Shown piece by piece: positions 26,641-35,000 of a DNA stretch of 35,000 nucleotides. A model generated the notes under the pieces. The model did no database searches and had not been told where the DNA came from. It worked only from the letters and a program-made list of their open reading frames with translations. The translations under genes and the position numbers were made by a program. This DNA comes from Spirulina subsalsa CS-330. Lineage in GTDB: Bacteria; Cyanobacteriota; Cyanobacteriia; Cyanobacteriales; Spirulinaceae. The stretch spans positions 1 through 35,000 of the forward strand of contig NZ_JAQMTY010000272.1 of the NCBI RefSeq assembly GCF_028330765.1, in the 5' to 3' direction. Position 1 is the first letter of the stretch. Every line of letters starts with the position of its first letter.

Positions 26641-26689
26641 GGGCGGCCATGGGCTTCTCAATTATTCAGTCGCGTAATTCTAGAAGACG

Positions 26690-27330
26690 TTGAGGGAAAG
26701 GGTGGCTATCGTGAAACGCAAAACCTTTCCCACGCCGCTCAATGATGCGGGACTGTAGGCGATCGCCTACAGCCCGGAGACGTTGCCGGTGGGTTCCTAT
26801 GAATTGCGCCTCAGCTCCGATGGGGAGGGCTTTGAGACGGTGACGAAAACCTTTGATGTTTGGCCGTCGGCGGACTGGATCGATGCGATCGCTAACCAAA
26901 CCAAGCCCGAAGTAGTCACGGAGATCAAAACCTTCAAGCTCTGCATTGTTGAACAAGTGGAAACCGAGCCGCCCCCCACCGACGAACCCACGACGGGTAA
27001 ATACACCGGCTGCGCTGTGGATCAGTCGGAATTCACCTCAGATGTGACGGCGCTCAAGGCAGATGCGGATCTAGAAGATGCGATCGATGGGGAGCAATTG
27101 ACGTTCCTCTGGTTCTATCAACGTCAGGATGGCACTTGGGAAGAAATCAACAAAAACACCGTCGATCTACAACAGTCCCTGGATGGGTTTCTCTTCACCC
27201 TCCAAGGCGATTTTTCCCCCGGTGAATACGAGGTGCTCGCCCTCCTCGAAGCCCGCAACCGCCCCCCCCTTGCGCCACGCCTTCACGATCGCAAAAGCAG
27301 AATAACACAGCGCGATCGCCTCGGACTGTC
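26690..27330 (+). pseudogene. Broken secreted-protein gene with beta-sandwich-like repeat
   Basis: A plus-strand frame reads VAIVKRKTFPTPLNDAGL, hits TAG at 26756-26758, then continues AIAYSPETLPVGSYELRLSS, ...KTFDVWPSADWIDAIANQTK..., a Pro/Thr linker and a domain ending FYQRQDGTWEEINKNTVDL...FTLQGDFSPGEYEVLALLEA. The PGxYEV ending is typical of Ig-like or CARDB-like extracellular domains. There is no signal peptide and no good start, and after about 27270 the frame turns into non-protein-like sequence that runs over the end of the peroxiredoxin gene. It is best read as an internal piece of a larger exported protein. Confidence 0.5.
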
Positions 27331-27371
27331 CTCCGAATTTAGGCAGCACAGCCCAGGAAAATGCACAGGAC

Positions 27372-27965
27372 TTAAACCGCCGAGAAGTAGATTTTGGATT
27401 TTTTCGGGTCGGGACTCATGGTTTTGTCCCCTTCCTGCCAGCCCACGGGGCAGACTTCTTCGGGGTGGGCTTGGACGTGTTGGATGGCTTTCAGGGTGCG
27501 GAGGGTTTCGTCAACGCTGCGGCCAAAGGAGAGATTGTTAATCGTGGCGTGCTGGATGATGCCGTCTTTGTCGATGATGAACAAACCCCGGAGGGCAACC
27601 CCAGCTTCGGGGTCGAGGACGTTGTAGGCGGTGCTGATTTCTTTTTTAATGTCGGAGATCAGGGGGTAGTTAATGTCGCCGACACCGCCGTGTTTGCGAT
27701 CGGTTTGAATCCAGGCGAGGTGGGCAAATTCGCTATCCACGGAGATGCCGAAGAGTTCGGCGTTGAGGGCTTTAAATTCGTCGGTGCGATCGCTGAATGC
27801 CGTTACTTCCGTCGGACAAACAAAGGTGAAATCGAGGGGATAGAAGAAGAGAACGACATATTTACCCCGGAAGTCTGACAGTTTGAGGGTTTTAAACTCT
27901 TGGTCAAACACTGCTGTCGCCGTAAAGTCCGGGGCAGCTTGTCCTACGCGGAGGCATCCTTCCAT
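27372..27965 (-). CDS. Typical 2-Cys peroxiredoxin
   Basis: A 197-residue thiol peroxidase that reduces hydrogen and alkyl peroxides with thioredoxin. Peroxidatic Cys50 is in [20 protein letters not shown] and resolving Cys172 in [15 protein letters not shown]; both are present. [13 protein letters not shown] and the C-terminal YFSA-V tail mark the typical, over-oxidation-sensitive eukaryote/chloroplast-like class also found in cyanobacteria. The gene is divergent from the kinase at 28163. Confidence 0.96.
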   Translation of the reverse strand: MEGCLRVGQAAPDFTATAVFDQEFKTLKLSDFRGKYVVLFFYPLDFTFVCPTEVTAFSDRTDEFKALNAELFGISVDSEFAHLAWIQTDRKHGGVGDINYPLISDIKKEISTAYNVLDPEAGVALRGLFIIDKDGIIQHATINNLSFGRSVDETLRTLKAIQHVQAHPEEVCPVGWQEGDKTMSPDPKKSKIYFSAV

Positions 27966-28162
27966 GGGTTTATTCTCCTAAAGAAACGCGATGTCGATGA
28001 ACGTGGGCCCAATGATTGTTGTATCACAGGGGTGTGACGGGAAAACGTTGCGAATCAACGTCACTCCAGTTATTTAAGCAAATTTTAAGAACTGTTACAA
28101 CTTTTTCACGCGGGGACAACGGACGGCGGGGTCAAGGGGAAACAATCCGGACATTCTCCCGG

Positions 28163-30118
28163 ATGCCTGAAAAGGGGGGTAATTGTTGTTCTTTGCACAG
28201 AGCCTTGGTCAACCCCACTGATATTAAATATCCCAGCCTTGGACAACTTCTGCACCAACGTTACAAGGTGCTCCAAGTGTTAAATTCAGGTGCTTTTGGA
28301 CAGGTATATCTCGCCCAAGACACCCTTGATCCAACGCGATCGCAATGCGCCATCAAGTACTACTTTTCCGACCTGAACTATCCCCACCTCGTTAAAACCA
28401 GTCGGCGCATTTTCCTGAACGAAGCTGAATATTTAAAACGACTGGGGGTTCATCCGCAAATTCCCCAGTTTCTCAACTGCTTTGAGGAAAATCGGGGGTT
28501 TTTCCTGGTGCAAGACTATATTGCCGGCACGTCCCTCAGTCAAGAGTTGGCGATCGCCCGCCATAGTTCCCCCCTCGAACGAGTCGCCCAGGTGGTCTAT
28601 TTACTCTGGGATCTGCTGCCGGTGCTGCATTTCATTCATCAACAAAATGTGATGCACGGCGATATCAAACCCAACAACATCATGCGCCGCAGTCATGACG
28701 GCAAGGTGGTGTTAATTGACTTTGGAGCGGCCCAGTTCCTGCCCAAAAACCCTAGCCCGGCCTCGAAAATCGCCACCTTTCCCACCTATCCCACCGCCAC
28801 GTCTAGTCCGTCGGGCTATCTCGCGGCCGAACAACTGCGGGGCCAGCCGACGATGGGCAGTGATCTGTACTCGGTGGGGATTATTGCGCTGGAATGGTTG
28901 ACGGGGTTAGATGTGACCCATTTTCAGCCTCATCCGAAGACCTATGAAATTCAGTGGCAGGCTTGGACGGATCACAATCCGCCGCCGCCCTATTTGGAGC
29001 CACTGGCGGCGATTTTGCGGCAACTGGTTCGCTACCATCCGGAAAATCGCTACGCGACGGCAATGGAGGTGTTGAAGGATTTGGAACCGTTGCGATCGCA
29101 AGTCAACCACAGCCTGCTGCATTACTGGGGTGAACAGCGGCTGAATACCCTTGTCCCGATGCCCCATCACACCGCTGCGGCGGCGCAGACTCCATCCGCT
29201 GAGGCGGATTGCGATGCATGGACAGCAACCGCCGCCCAGTTTGAAGATGTCGCCCTGGATGACCCAGAACTGATGTCGGATGAACCGTGGCAGGTGGAGC
29301 ATTCCGAGATGATGATGGCTCGCACTGCGGCGATCGTGGCGGATTTGCCCCTGTTGCGATCGCAGTCTCCCAGTTCAACCGCTCAGGTGTTGATGCGGAT
29401 GGGCTTGGTGATTGGGATGCTGAATGTGTTTGCGATCGCCTTGGGCTACTACACCCTCACCAGCAGCCTCAGCACCGATCCCGGCGAAGAGGCCTGGCTC
29501 GCCGCCCAAGAAGCAATTCAACGGGGCCAATTAGCCCAGGCGCTCACCCTGGCCGAATCGATCCCCCGCAACAGTGTCCGTTATGAGCAATCCCAAGCGG
29601 CGCTCCAAGCCTGGCAAACGGAATGGCGCACCGCGTCAAGCTTAATCAACACGGCCCAAACAGCTCTCGACAGTCACCAATGGCAAATGGTGCTCAATAT
29701 TGCCGCCCAAATGCCGGAGATCAACTATTGGAAACAAAAAATGCACCCCCTCGTGGAGGCGGCACGGCCACGAGCAGAAGACGAAGCGCGGCGACTGCTG
29801 GCCCAGGCCTATCGCTCGGCTCAACAGCGAGATTTCACCCGTGCCTTAAGCTTTCTCTATCAGATTTCCCCTGAAACGCAGGTGGGCGCAAGTATCCAGC
29901 CGAAACTCGATGAATATCAACGCAAGCAAAGTGTGCGGGCGATGGTGCAGTTACAAACGGCCTATGATTTAGCGATCGCGAAACAATTTCGGGCTGCGAT
30001 CGCGATTCTCGAAGAAATCCCCACGAACACCACCGCCGGCGCGATCGCCCAAGAAAAACTCCAGGAATATCACCACAAAGCCCAAACCCGCCGCGCCCTC
30101 GTTGCCAGCGCATCCTAA
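28163..30118 (+). CDS. Membrane-anchored Ser/Thr kinase with atypical HGD motif
   Basis: Numbering from ATG28163 (about 651 residues); the frame is open back to 28016 but that part looks untranslated, and a TTG at 28193 after AAGGGGGG is another possible start. Kinase domain about 32-300: loop NSGAFGQVY, Lys65, catalytic loop MHGDIKPNNIM at about 164 and IDFGAAQF at 185. The Arg of the usual HRD is Gly, so activation-loop control may differ; Asp, Asn and the DFG are kept, so catalysis is plausible. A linker leads to one membrane segment (GLVIGMLNVFAIALGYYTL, about 414-432), then repeats of EEAWLAAQEAIQRGQLAQAL type that look like TPR-like helices outside the membrane. Confidence 0.88.
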   Translation: MPEKGGNCCSLHRALVNPTDIKYPSLGQLLHQRYKVLQVLNSGAFGQVYLAQDTLDPTRSQCAIKYYFSDLNYPHLVKTSRRIFLNEAEYLKRLGVHPQIPQFLNCFEENRGFFLVQDYIAGTSLSQELAIARHSSPLERVAQVVYLLWDLLPVLHFIHQQNVMHGDIKPNNIMRRSHDGKVVLIDFGAAQFLPKNPSPASKIATFPTYPTATSSPSGYLAAEQLRGQPTMGSDLYSVGIIALEWLTGLDVTHFQPHPKTYEIQWQAWTDHNPPPPYLEPLAAILRQLVRYHPENRYATAMEVLKDLEPLRSQVNHSLLHYWGEQRLNTLVPMPHHTAAAAQTPSAEADCDAWTATAAQFEDVALDDPELMSDEPWQVEHSEMMMARTAAIVADLPLLRSQSPSSTAQVLMRMGLVIGMLNVFAIALGYYTLTSSLSTDPGEEAWLAAQEAIQRGQLAQALTLAESIPRNSVRYEQSQAALQAWQTEWRTASSLINTAQTALDSHQWQMVLNIAAQMPEINYWKQKMHPLVEAARPRAEDEARRLLAQAYRSAQQRDFTRALSFLYQISPETQVGASIQPKLDEYQRKQSVRAMVQLQTAYDLAIAKQFRAAIAILEEIPTNTTAGAIAQEKLQEYHHKAQTRRALVASAS

Positions 30119-30121
30119 GCC

Positions 30122-31027
30122 CTAAGCGGGAACAGGATCAGCGACCAACAAAGGAAAACCCAAGGCTTCCCGCTGTTGGTAATACAACTGAGCGACTTGG
30201 CGGGCCAGGTTGCGGATGCGGCCGATGTAGCGCGTCCGTTCGGTGACGGAAATCACGCCCCGCGCATCGAGGAGGTTGAAGGTGTGGGAACATTTCAACA
30301 CATAGTCATGGCTGGGAAGAACCAAGCCGCGCTCGATCAGTTGGGTGGCTTCTTGTTCGTAGAGGGCGAAGAGTTGGAAGAGGCGATCGCTGTCGGAGGC
30401 TTCAAAGTTATAGGTACATTGCTCCACTTCGCCTTGCAGGTGGATGTCACCGTAGGAGAGAGTATCATTCCATTGAATTTTCGCGATCGCATCCACATCC
30501 TGCAAATACATTGCCAACCGTTCTAACCCGTAGGTAATCTCAATCGACACCGGCCGACAATCAATCCCGCCGCACTGCTGAAAATAGGTAAACTGCGTGA
30601 TCTCCATGCCATCAAGCCACACCTCCCAACCCACACCCCAGGCCCCCAAGGTCGGCGACTCCCAGTTATCTTCCACAAAGCGAATATCATGGTCTTCCGG
30701 GTGAATCCCCAAGGCTTGCAAGGATTTTAAATACACATCTTGAATATTGTCCGGCGAAGGTTTGATCAAGACTTGATATTGATAGTAATGCTGATACCGA
30801 TTCGGGTTCTCGCCATAGCGGCCATCGGTGGGGCGGCGGCAGGGTTCCACATAGGCCACCGACCAAGGTTCAGGGCCGATCGCCCGTAAAAAGGTATGGT
30901 GGCTCATCGTCCCCGCCCCTTTTTCCGTGTCGTAGGGTTGCGCGATCAGGCAGCCGCGATCGCTCCAAAATTGATTAAGTGTTGCAATAACAGATTGAAA
31001 ACTGAGAGCCACGGGTTTCTTCTTCAC
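30122..31027 (-). CDS. glyQ: Glycyl-tRNA synthetase alpha subunit
   Basis: The 301-residue catalytic subunit of the bacterial alpha2-beta2 enzyme, charging tRNA-Gly. Family signatures: [80 protein letters not shown] and [20 protein letters not shown]. Length and ends are normal. glyS, the beta subunit, is not in the window; in cyanobacteria the two genes are often apart. Its stop lies three bases from the convergent kinase stop. Confidence 0.98.
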   Translation of the reverse strand: MKKKPVALSFQSVIATLNQFWSDRGCLIAQPYDTEKGAGTMSHHTFLRAIGPEPWSVAYVEPCRRPTDGRYGENPNRYQHYYQYQVLIKPSPDNIQDVYLKSLQALGIHPEDHDIRFVEDNWESPTLGAWGVGWEVWLDGMEITQFTYFQQCGGIDCRPVSIEITYGLERLAMYLQDVDAIAKIQWNDTLSYGDIHLQGEVEQCTYNFEASDSDRLFQLFALYEQEATQLIERGLVLPSHDYVLKCSHTFNLLDARGVISVTERTRYIGRIRNLARQVAQLYYQQREALGFPLLVADPVPA

Positions 31028-31139
31028 AAAAAACAGTGATCCTATTATCCCGTGCTAGCACCCCCTGATCACAGGTGCGATCGCGTTTTAAGATGAATCA
31101 GAACCACCAGAACCACACATCGCATCGCCCAACCCGACC

Positions 31140-32018
31140 ATGGACACCACCGCCAACGCTCCCCAACGCCACCGCCTCGATCTGCCCTCCGGATTGCACC
31201 TATCCTATCTAGATTGGGGCGGGACGGGCGATCGCGTCATTCTATTGCATGGCTTGGCGGATCATGGCGGCGTGTGGTCGAGTTTAGCGCCCCGATTGGC
31301 GGCCTATGGTTGCATTGCGCCGGATTTGCGCGGCCATGGGGAAAGTAGCAAGCCCGAAGACCCGACGGCCTACAGTTTTGCGGCGATGGTGGCGGATTTA
31401 CAGGCGTTGATCGCAACCTTGGGAGAGTCTTCTGTACATGTGGTGGGGCATTCCTGGGGGGCGAAGGTGGCCTGTGTGTGGGCGACCCAAGCCCCGGAAC
31501 AGGTGAAAAGTTTAACCCTGGTTGACCCGTTTTTGATCCAAAAATTGCCGGGCTGGATGGAGTTAAGCTTTCCGATTCTCTATCGCACCTTGCCGTTTTT
31601 GCAATTGTTGGGGCCGTTTCCCTCCGCAGAAGCCGCGATCGCCAAAGCCAAAACCCTCAAACAATACCGCGAATGGACACCTTTCCAAGAGGCGATCTTT
31701 CGGGAGGGAATGGAGTTAAAACCCGATGGCCAATGGGGGAGTAAATTCACGATCGCCGCTCGCAACGGCATTTTTCAAGAAGTGATGAAAGTGGCGGGGT
31801 TAACGCGATCGCTCCCTATCCCTAGCCTCCTGCTTCAACCCACCGCCGGAGTCAACCGCACCGCCTGGCAACTGGCCCCCTATCACCGCCATCTCTCCCC
31901 CCTCACCCATCACATCATCCCCGGCCACCATTGGGCCTTCCTCTCCGACCCCGATCGCTGCGAAACCGAAATCCTCACATTTTTAGATCAACACCGCAAC
32001 CGGGGCACAAATTCCTAG
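31140..32018 (+). CDS. Alpha/beta hydrolase
   Basis: A 292-residue soluble hydrolase. HGLADHGGVWSSLAPRL gives the oxyanion-hole region, PDLRGHGESSKP follows, and the nucleophile elbow VVGHSWGAKVA contains Ser105. TLVDPFL holds a conserved Asp of the core, the second catalytic acid is uncertain, and His is in PGHHWAFLSD near the C terminus. The substrate cannot be read from the sequence. It stands alone upstream of the DUF2808 gene. Confidence 0.9.
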   Translation: MDTTANAPQRHRLDLPSGLHLSYLDWGGTGDRVILLHGLADHGGVWSSLAPRLAAYGCIAPDLRGHGESSKPEDPTAYSFAAMVADLQALIATLGESSVHVVGHSWGAKVACVWATQAPEQVKSLTLVDPFLIQKLPGWMELSFPILYRTLPFLQLLGPFPSAEAAIAKAKTLKQYREWTPFQEAIFREGMELKPDGQWGSKFTIAARNGIFQEVMKVAGLTRSLPIPSLLLQPTAGVNRTAWQLAPYHRHLSPLTHHIIPGHHWAFLSDPDRCETEILTFLDQHRNRGTNS

Positions 32019-32070
32019 CCCATCAGTCACAATCAAGAATATAGGCAGAATTTTAGAGGGGATCTGAATC

Positions 32071-32601
32071 ATGCGAATTGGTGCTCTGTTGCTCATGGGT
32101 GCGATCGCCCTCAGTCCTACGCTCATGCTTCCGGCTCCGATGCAAGCCCAAAGGGAAGAAACTCGCCCCCGCCGTGCGCCCCAACTCCTCGAAGCCCGCA
32201 CCACCAATAACCGGGTGCGATCGCGCTTCGCGAAATACTACATCACCCTCGCCACGCCCCCCAACGCCCGCCCTCTCCAAGCGGTTCAACTCGACCAACG
32301 CACGGGCGGCGAAGCGATCGCCCTTCGTCTCGACGATATCAGGGTCTGGCTCAATGGCGAGGCCATTGCCCTAGACTCCCACAGCGGCAACGGCCACAAC
32401 GAACCCCTCACCCTCACCTTCGCCGACCCCATCCCCCCCGACAGCACCATCACGATCCAACTTCGGCCCCGCTATAACCCGCGCTGGGGCGGCGAATATA
32501 GCTATGGGGTGACGGTGTTAATGGAGGGTGATTTCAGCCTCTACCTTGGCCCGGCGCGGCTCCGGTTTTATGAAGGCGATCGCCGCATCTGGTTCCCATA
32601 G
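32071..32601 (+). CDS. Secreted DUF2808 protein
   Basis: The 176-residue protein has a signal peptide (MRIGALLLMGAIALSPTLML, cleavage near AQA) and a mature part with FAKYYITLATPPNARPLQAV, QLDQRTGGEAIALRLDDIRV, PPDSTITIQLRPRYNPRWGG and YSYGVTVL, the pattern of DUF2808, a mainly cyanobacterial exported family of unknown function. GAGGGG lies nine bases before ATG32071. It ends in YEGDRRIWFP. Confidence 0.88.
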   Translation: MRIGALLLMGAIALSPTLMLPAPMQAQREETRPRRAPQLLEARTTNNRVRSRFAKYYITLATPPNARPLQAVQLDQRTGGEAIALRLDDIRVWLNGEAIALDSHSGNGHNEPLTLTFADPIPPDSTITIQLRPRYNPRWGGEYSYGVTVLMEGDFSLYLGPARLRFYEGDRRIWFP

Positions 32602-32708
32602 TATTTTTGTTCGCTCTCGTTGGATAGCTAGACGGTGAACGGGGTCTGACCGGGGCGATCGCGTCACTATCGCCTTCCCGTCTCCACCGTGGTAGCAATG
32701 GAGCCAAA

Positions 32709-34070
32709 TTAAACCGGTTGCAGCACAGGAGCAGGGCGATCGCTCAATTGCATCGGCACGCCATTATGGGGGGCGAGGGTCAAACCCCGGCGAGCGATGC
32801 GGGGCGGGTTCCTCTCGGTGAGGGTAAGCTGATGGTCTGTAACCAAGAGCGCCAAAATCAGTTTAATTTCATAGAGGGCAAGGGCATAGCCCAAACAGCG
32901 CCGCTCCCCACCGCCGAAGGGAATATATTCGTGGGGGCCATAGGTGCGATCGCGGAAGCGTTCGGGCTGGAATTCGTGGGGGTTCGGGTAGAGGTCGGAG
33001 CGGCGGTGGAGGAGATAGATGCAGGGGGCGAAGGCGGTATCTGGGGGGAGGGTGTAGTCAGCGATCGCCAACTCCTCCAATGTTCGACGTGGAAAGGTAA
33101 TCGGCACTACGGGATACATCCGCAGCACTTCATTACAAAACGCACTCAGATAGGGTAAGCGAGTGATCGCCGTTGGATCGGGATCATCCCCCAAAGCGCG
33201 AATTTCTTGACGGATGCGATCGCCCATTTCCGGTCGTTTCGCCAGCCAAAAACTCCCCCAAGCCAAAATCGTCGCGCTGGTTTCATGGCCCGCAAACAAT
33301 AGCGTCACCAATTCATCTTTAATTTCTGCATCGCTCATCGGGTTGCCCGCCTCATCCCGAATCGCCAACATTAGCGCCAAAATATCCATGCGTTCGGGAT
33401 CGACATTGTGGCGACCCGCTTCAATTTCTACCTGCAAGAGGTCATACAATGTCTGACGGCTGCGGAGAAATTTACCCCATGGACTCCACACGCCTAAATC
33501 ACGTTGAAGAAACTGCAAAAAGATCGCGCTAGACTTCAGCGGTGATGCCCCAATGGCCAACATTTCAATTAATAGCGGTTTGATTTGTTGCGATCGCGCC
33601 TGATCTTGCACCCCAAAAACCACCGACATCATCACCTCTAGGGCGATCGATTGCATCAGCGATCGCATCGTCACCGTCTGATGCTGTGGCACAGATTGCA
33701 ACCCCTGACGCGCCACCGCCAGAATCAAATCCCCATAGGACTTCATCCGCTCCCCATGAAACGGCGGCATCAACAATTTTCGCTCCCGTCGATGACGCTG
33801 CCCCTCCATCAACAACAGCGAAAAATCCCCCACCAATGGCCGCAGTAAATCATTACTTTTACCCAACCCAAACGCCGCATCATTCTGGAAAATGCGTTGA
33901 ATATCAGCGGGATTATGGGTAAAGACTAGCGGTCGATTCCGACTCAGAACCAACGTAAATGTATCCCCCCACATTGCGGCTTCTTGCTCCATGAATTGTA
34001 CTGGATCAAGAATCCACTTCACCAATTGACGAAATGGGCTGAGAGATGGGCTTGGGGGTAAATTTGACAT
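32709..34070 (-). CDS. Cytochrome P450, CYP110-like
   Basis: A 453-residue soluble P450. I-helix motif AGHETSATI at 260-268, ExxR as E314-V-L-R317, PERF near 369 and the haem-Cys motif FGGGERRCLGYALALYE with Cys392. All essential residues are present. Sequence features such as LLFAGHETSATILAWGSFWL and HEYIPFGGGERRCLG fit cyanobacterial CYP110 enzymes, which act on fatty acids, hydrocarbons or terpenes; the substrate here is unknown. No ferredoxin or terpene-synthase gene is adjacent. Confidence 0.95.
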   Translation of the reverse strand: MSNLPPSPSLSPFRQLVKWILDPVQFMEQEAAMWGDTFTLVLSRNRPLVFTHNPADIQRIFQNDAAFGLGKSNDLLRPLVGDFSLLLMEGQRHRRERKLLMPPFHGERMKSYGDLILAVARQGLQSVPQHQTVTMRSLMQSIALEVMMSVVFGVQDQARSQQIKPLLIEMLAIGASPLKSSAIFLQFLQRDLGVWSPWGKFLRSRQTLYDLLQVEIEAGRHNVDPERMDILALMLAIRDEAGNPMSDAEIKDELVTLLFAGHETSATILAWGSFWLAKRPEMGDRIRQEIRALGDDPDPTAITRLPYLSAFCNEVLRMYPVVPITFPRRTLEELAIADYTLPPDTAFAPCIYLLHRRSDLYPNPHEFQPERFRDRTYGPHEYIPFGGGERRCLGYALALYEIKLILALLVTDHQLTLTERNPPRIARRGLTLAPHNGVPMQLSDRPAPVLQPV

Positions 34071-34116
34071 CAGAAAATCCAGGATGATCGCTGCCCTGAT
34101 CTTAACAAATTAGTGA

Positions 34117-34209
34117 TACAGCAATCCTCTTTGATTCATGAACAGGCAAGGGGCTTAAGCCCCTTGTTGATGAGGAGATCAGATCTCCGATTGATTTAGA
34201 ATCGCTATA
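34117..34209. repeat. MITE-like two-palindrome element, copy D (inverted)
   Basis: Read on the minus strand this copy matches 4620-4711 with only a few differences. It holds CAAGGGGCTTAAGCCCCTTG (34147-34166) and GGAGATCAGATCTCC (34174-34188), and ends in TACAGCAATCC and GATTTAGAATCGCTATA. It lies 46 bp upstream of the P450 start. Confidence 0.85.
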
Positions 34210-34233
34210 CCTGGTTGACTGACAAAAGTTTAT

Positions 34234-34325
34234 CACCCTCACCCCTAACCCACCGCCCAGAGAGAGAGGGGAACCGATCCATTTTTCCGGTTCCCTCGCC
34301 CCTGGGGAGAGTTCTAGGGTGAGGG
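34234..34325. repeat. Large nested stem-loop repeat
   Basis: Outer arms CCCTCACCCCTAA (left) and TTCTAGGGTGAGGG (right) and inner arms GGAACCG and CGGTTCC form a nested foldback. The right part also occurs after prs at 24103-24126. Confidence 0.6.
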
Positions 34326-34379
34326 CTTTCAGGGATCTGGCTAATTTTGTCGGTCAACCAGTGGTGATGCTGTCAATAC

Positions 34380-34868
34380 TTATTTTTTCTTGGGGATTAA
34401 ATTCGCATCACGCAGCCGCGATAATAATCCCCAACAACTCGCATAATTGACTGGGATTTTGTTGACGCGATTCTGAAAATTCGCCTCCTCATTTTCTGAT
34501 CGAGCCAACTCTTGTAACTCTAGTAAATATTCAATGGCCTGTTCATAGAGTTTCGTTTGTTTTTGCGCAATCAGCATATCCACTGTTTCCCAAAGTTGAC
34601 GTTTTTGGGGCTTTAACGAGAGGATATAGTCACGCCGTTCTGATTTTTGAATTGCTGTTTCTGCTGCTTTTCGCTTGGCCTGCTGTTCATCGGCTTGCTG
34701 GCGTAATTCGGACAGCGATCGCTGAGGTTCCGCTGCTGCTGTATCCTGTTCTAATGTGAGCTTAAATCGCTGCTGGAGACGGCTTTTAAGTTGCAGCGCC
34801 ATGTCTGAATCCCCCGTGACCATCTCTAATAAAAGTTCCGTTTTTTCCGCCTCAGACAATGGGTGCAT
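34380..34868 (-). CDS. Coiled-coil protein of unknown function
   Basis: A 162-residue charged helical protein. Residues about 50-75 (RSLSELRQQADEQQAKRKAA) predict a coiled coil. The C-terminal part, LWETVDMLIAQKQTKLYEQA with IEYLLELQELARSENEEANF, resembles what I recall at the end of cyanobacterial SWIM zinc-finger proteins, but the SWIM motif itself is absent. Its ATG lies only 27 bases after the stop of a transposase fragment on the same strand, so the 5' part of a longer gene may have been lost. It is rather AT-rich. Confidence 0.65.
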   Translation of the reverse strand: MHPLSEAEKTELLLEMVTGDSDMALQLKSRLQQRFKLTLEQDTAAAEPQRSLSELRQQADEQQAKRKAAETAIQKSERRDYILSLKPQKRQLWETVDMLIAQKQTKLYEQAIEYLLELQELARSENEEANFQNRVNKIPVNYASCWGLLSRLRDANLIPKKK

Positions 34869-34895
34869 CCCAGTTATGCAGATAGTACATAGAGA

Positions 34896-35000
34896 TTAAT
34901 AGAGTTCACCATTGAGATAAGCACAACGGTGTAGAAGAACCTTAGGCACATTGTGGCGAGACCACTGAGCCCCAGACCGTTTAACGCGGGCAGCAATTTG
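34896..35000 (-). pseudogene. C-terminal fragment of a transposase (ISKra4-like), cut by the window edge
   Basis: The last 34 codons before TAA 34896-34898 read QIAARVKRSGAQWSRHNVPK and VLLHRCAYLNGELY. The pattern K..G..W........L..R..YLNG is what I know from the C terminus of ISKra4-type transposases. Only the tail is visible, so the family is tentative and the gene may be intact outside the window. Confidence 0.5.

Noticed and set aside
27270..27541. Extension of the broken secreted-protein frame
   Set aside because: After about 27270 the translation loses protein character and runs antisense over the peroxiredoxin gene.
28016..28162. Extra 49 N-terminal codons of the second kinase
   Set aside because: They cover the likely promoter and leader, and their composition is unlike the rest of the protein.
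1..35000. CRISPR array or complete tRNA or rRNA gene
   Set aside because: No regularly spaced direct repeats with unique spacers and no full cloverleaf or rRNA signature were seen on either strand.

Overview
This window is cyanobacterial chromosomal DNA. The evidence is the many HIP1 octamers (GCGATCGC), a complete NDH-1MS CO2-uptake gene set (ndhF3-ndhD3-cupA-cupS), a Ser/Thr kinase fused to a GUN4 domain, a CYP110-like P450, a DUF2808 protein and an RNase HI with the cyanobacterial type of C-terminal extension. The genus cannot be fixed from the sequence alone. Most of the window is ordinary core genome, with short scars of mobile DNA between gene blocks.

Layout. 1-600: the tail and right end of an IS200/IS605-type tnpB element, joined to a DUF4126 gene that has lost its 5' part. 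757-4600: a small conserved protein, the kinase-GUN4 fusion, then an AT-rich sensor histidine kinase that overlaps the remnant of a truncated upstream gene. 4600-4712: a MITE-like repeat. 4787-6489: an ACT-domain protein and two methionine-salvage genes (mtnD, mtnB). 6675-7931: a GTP cyclohydrolase II-like (Urc1-type) gene. 7937-8612: a scar of an integrated element, made of a truncated AAA ATPase joined tail to tail with the N-terminal end of what looks like an integrase, a phased CTACC array, the 3' end of a tRNA-like sequence and a strong terminator. 8835-9722: rnhA. 9723-10554: no convincing gene. 10555-14349: a small conserved protein, a Nudix hydrolase, gpsA and ftsH. 14541-15065: a secreted DUF2202 protein. 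15424-20651: the CO2-uptake operon on the minus strand, with a good promoter and a LysR-type inverted repeat upstream. 20945-26497: a membrane protein, prs, a GerMN-like lipoprotein and a cation/proton antiporter carrying a universal-stress domain. 26520-27330: a palindrome cluster and a broken secreted-protein gene. 27372-32601: 2-Cys peroxiredoxin, a second membrane-anchored kinase with an atypical HGD catalytic motif, glyQ, an alpha/beta hydrolase and a DUF2808 protein. 32709-34070: P450. 34117-34325: a second full MITE-like copy plus a large stem-loop repeat. 34380-35000: a coiled-coil protein next to the tail of an ISKra4-like transposase.

How the genes work together. The clearest functional unit is ndhF3-ndhD3-cupA-cupS, which encodes the specific subunits of the low-CO2-inducible NDH-1 complex that converts CO2 to bicarbonate on the thylakoid. 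mtnB and mtnD are two steps of methionine salvage. Most other genes stand alone.

I did not find an intact, clearly new multi-gene system. The most informative spots are the integrase/ATPase/tRNA-like scar at 7937-8612, the two almost identical inverted copies of a ~92-bp two-palindrome element 29 kb apart, the tnpB right end that has cut DUF4126 and may supply it with a new start, and the LysR-type operator in front of ndhF3. All calls come from reading the sequence; no database search was run.
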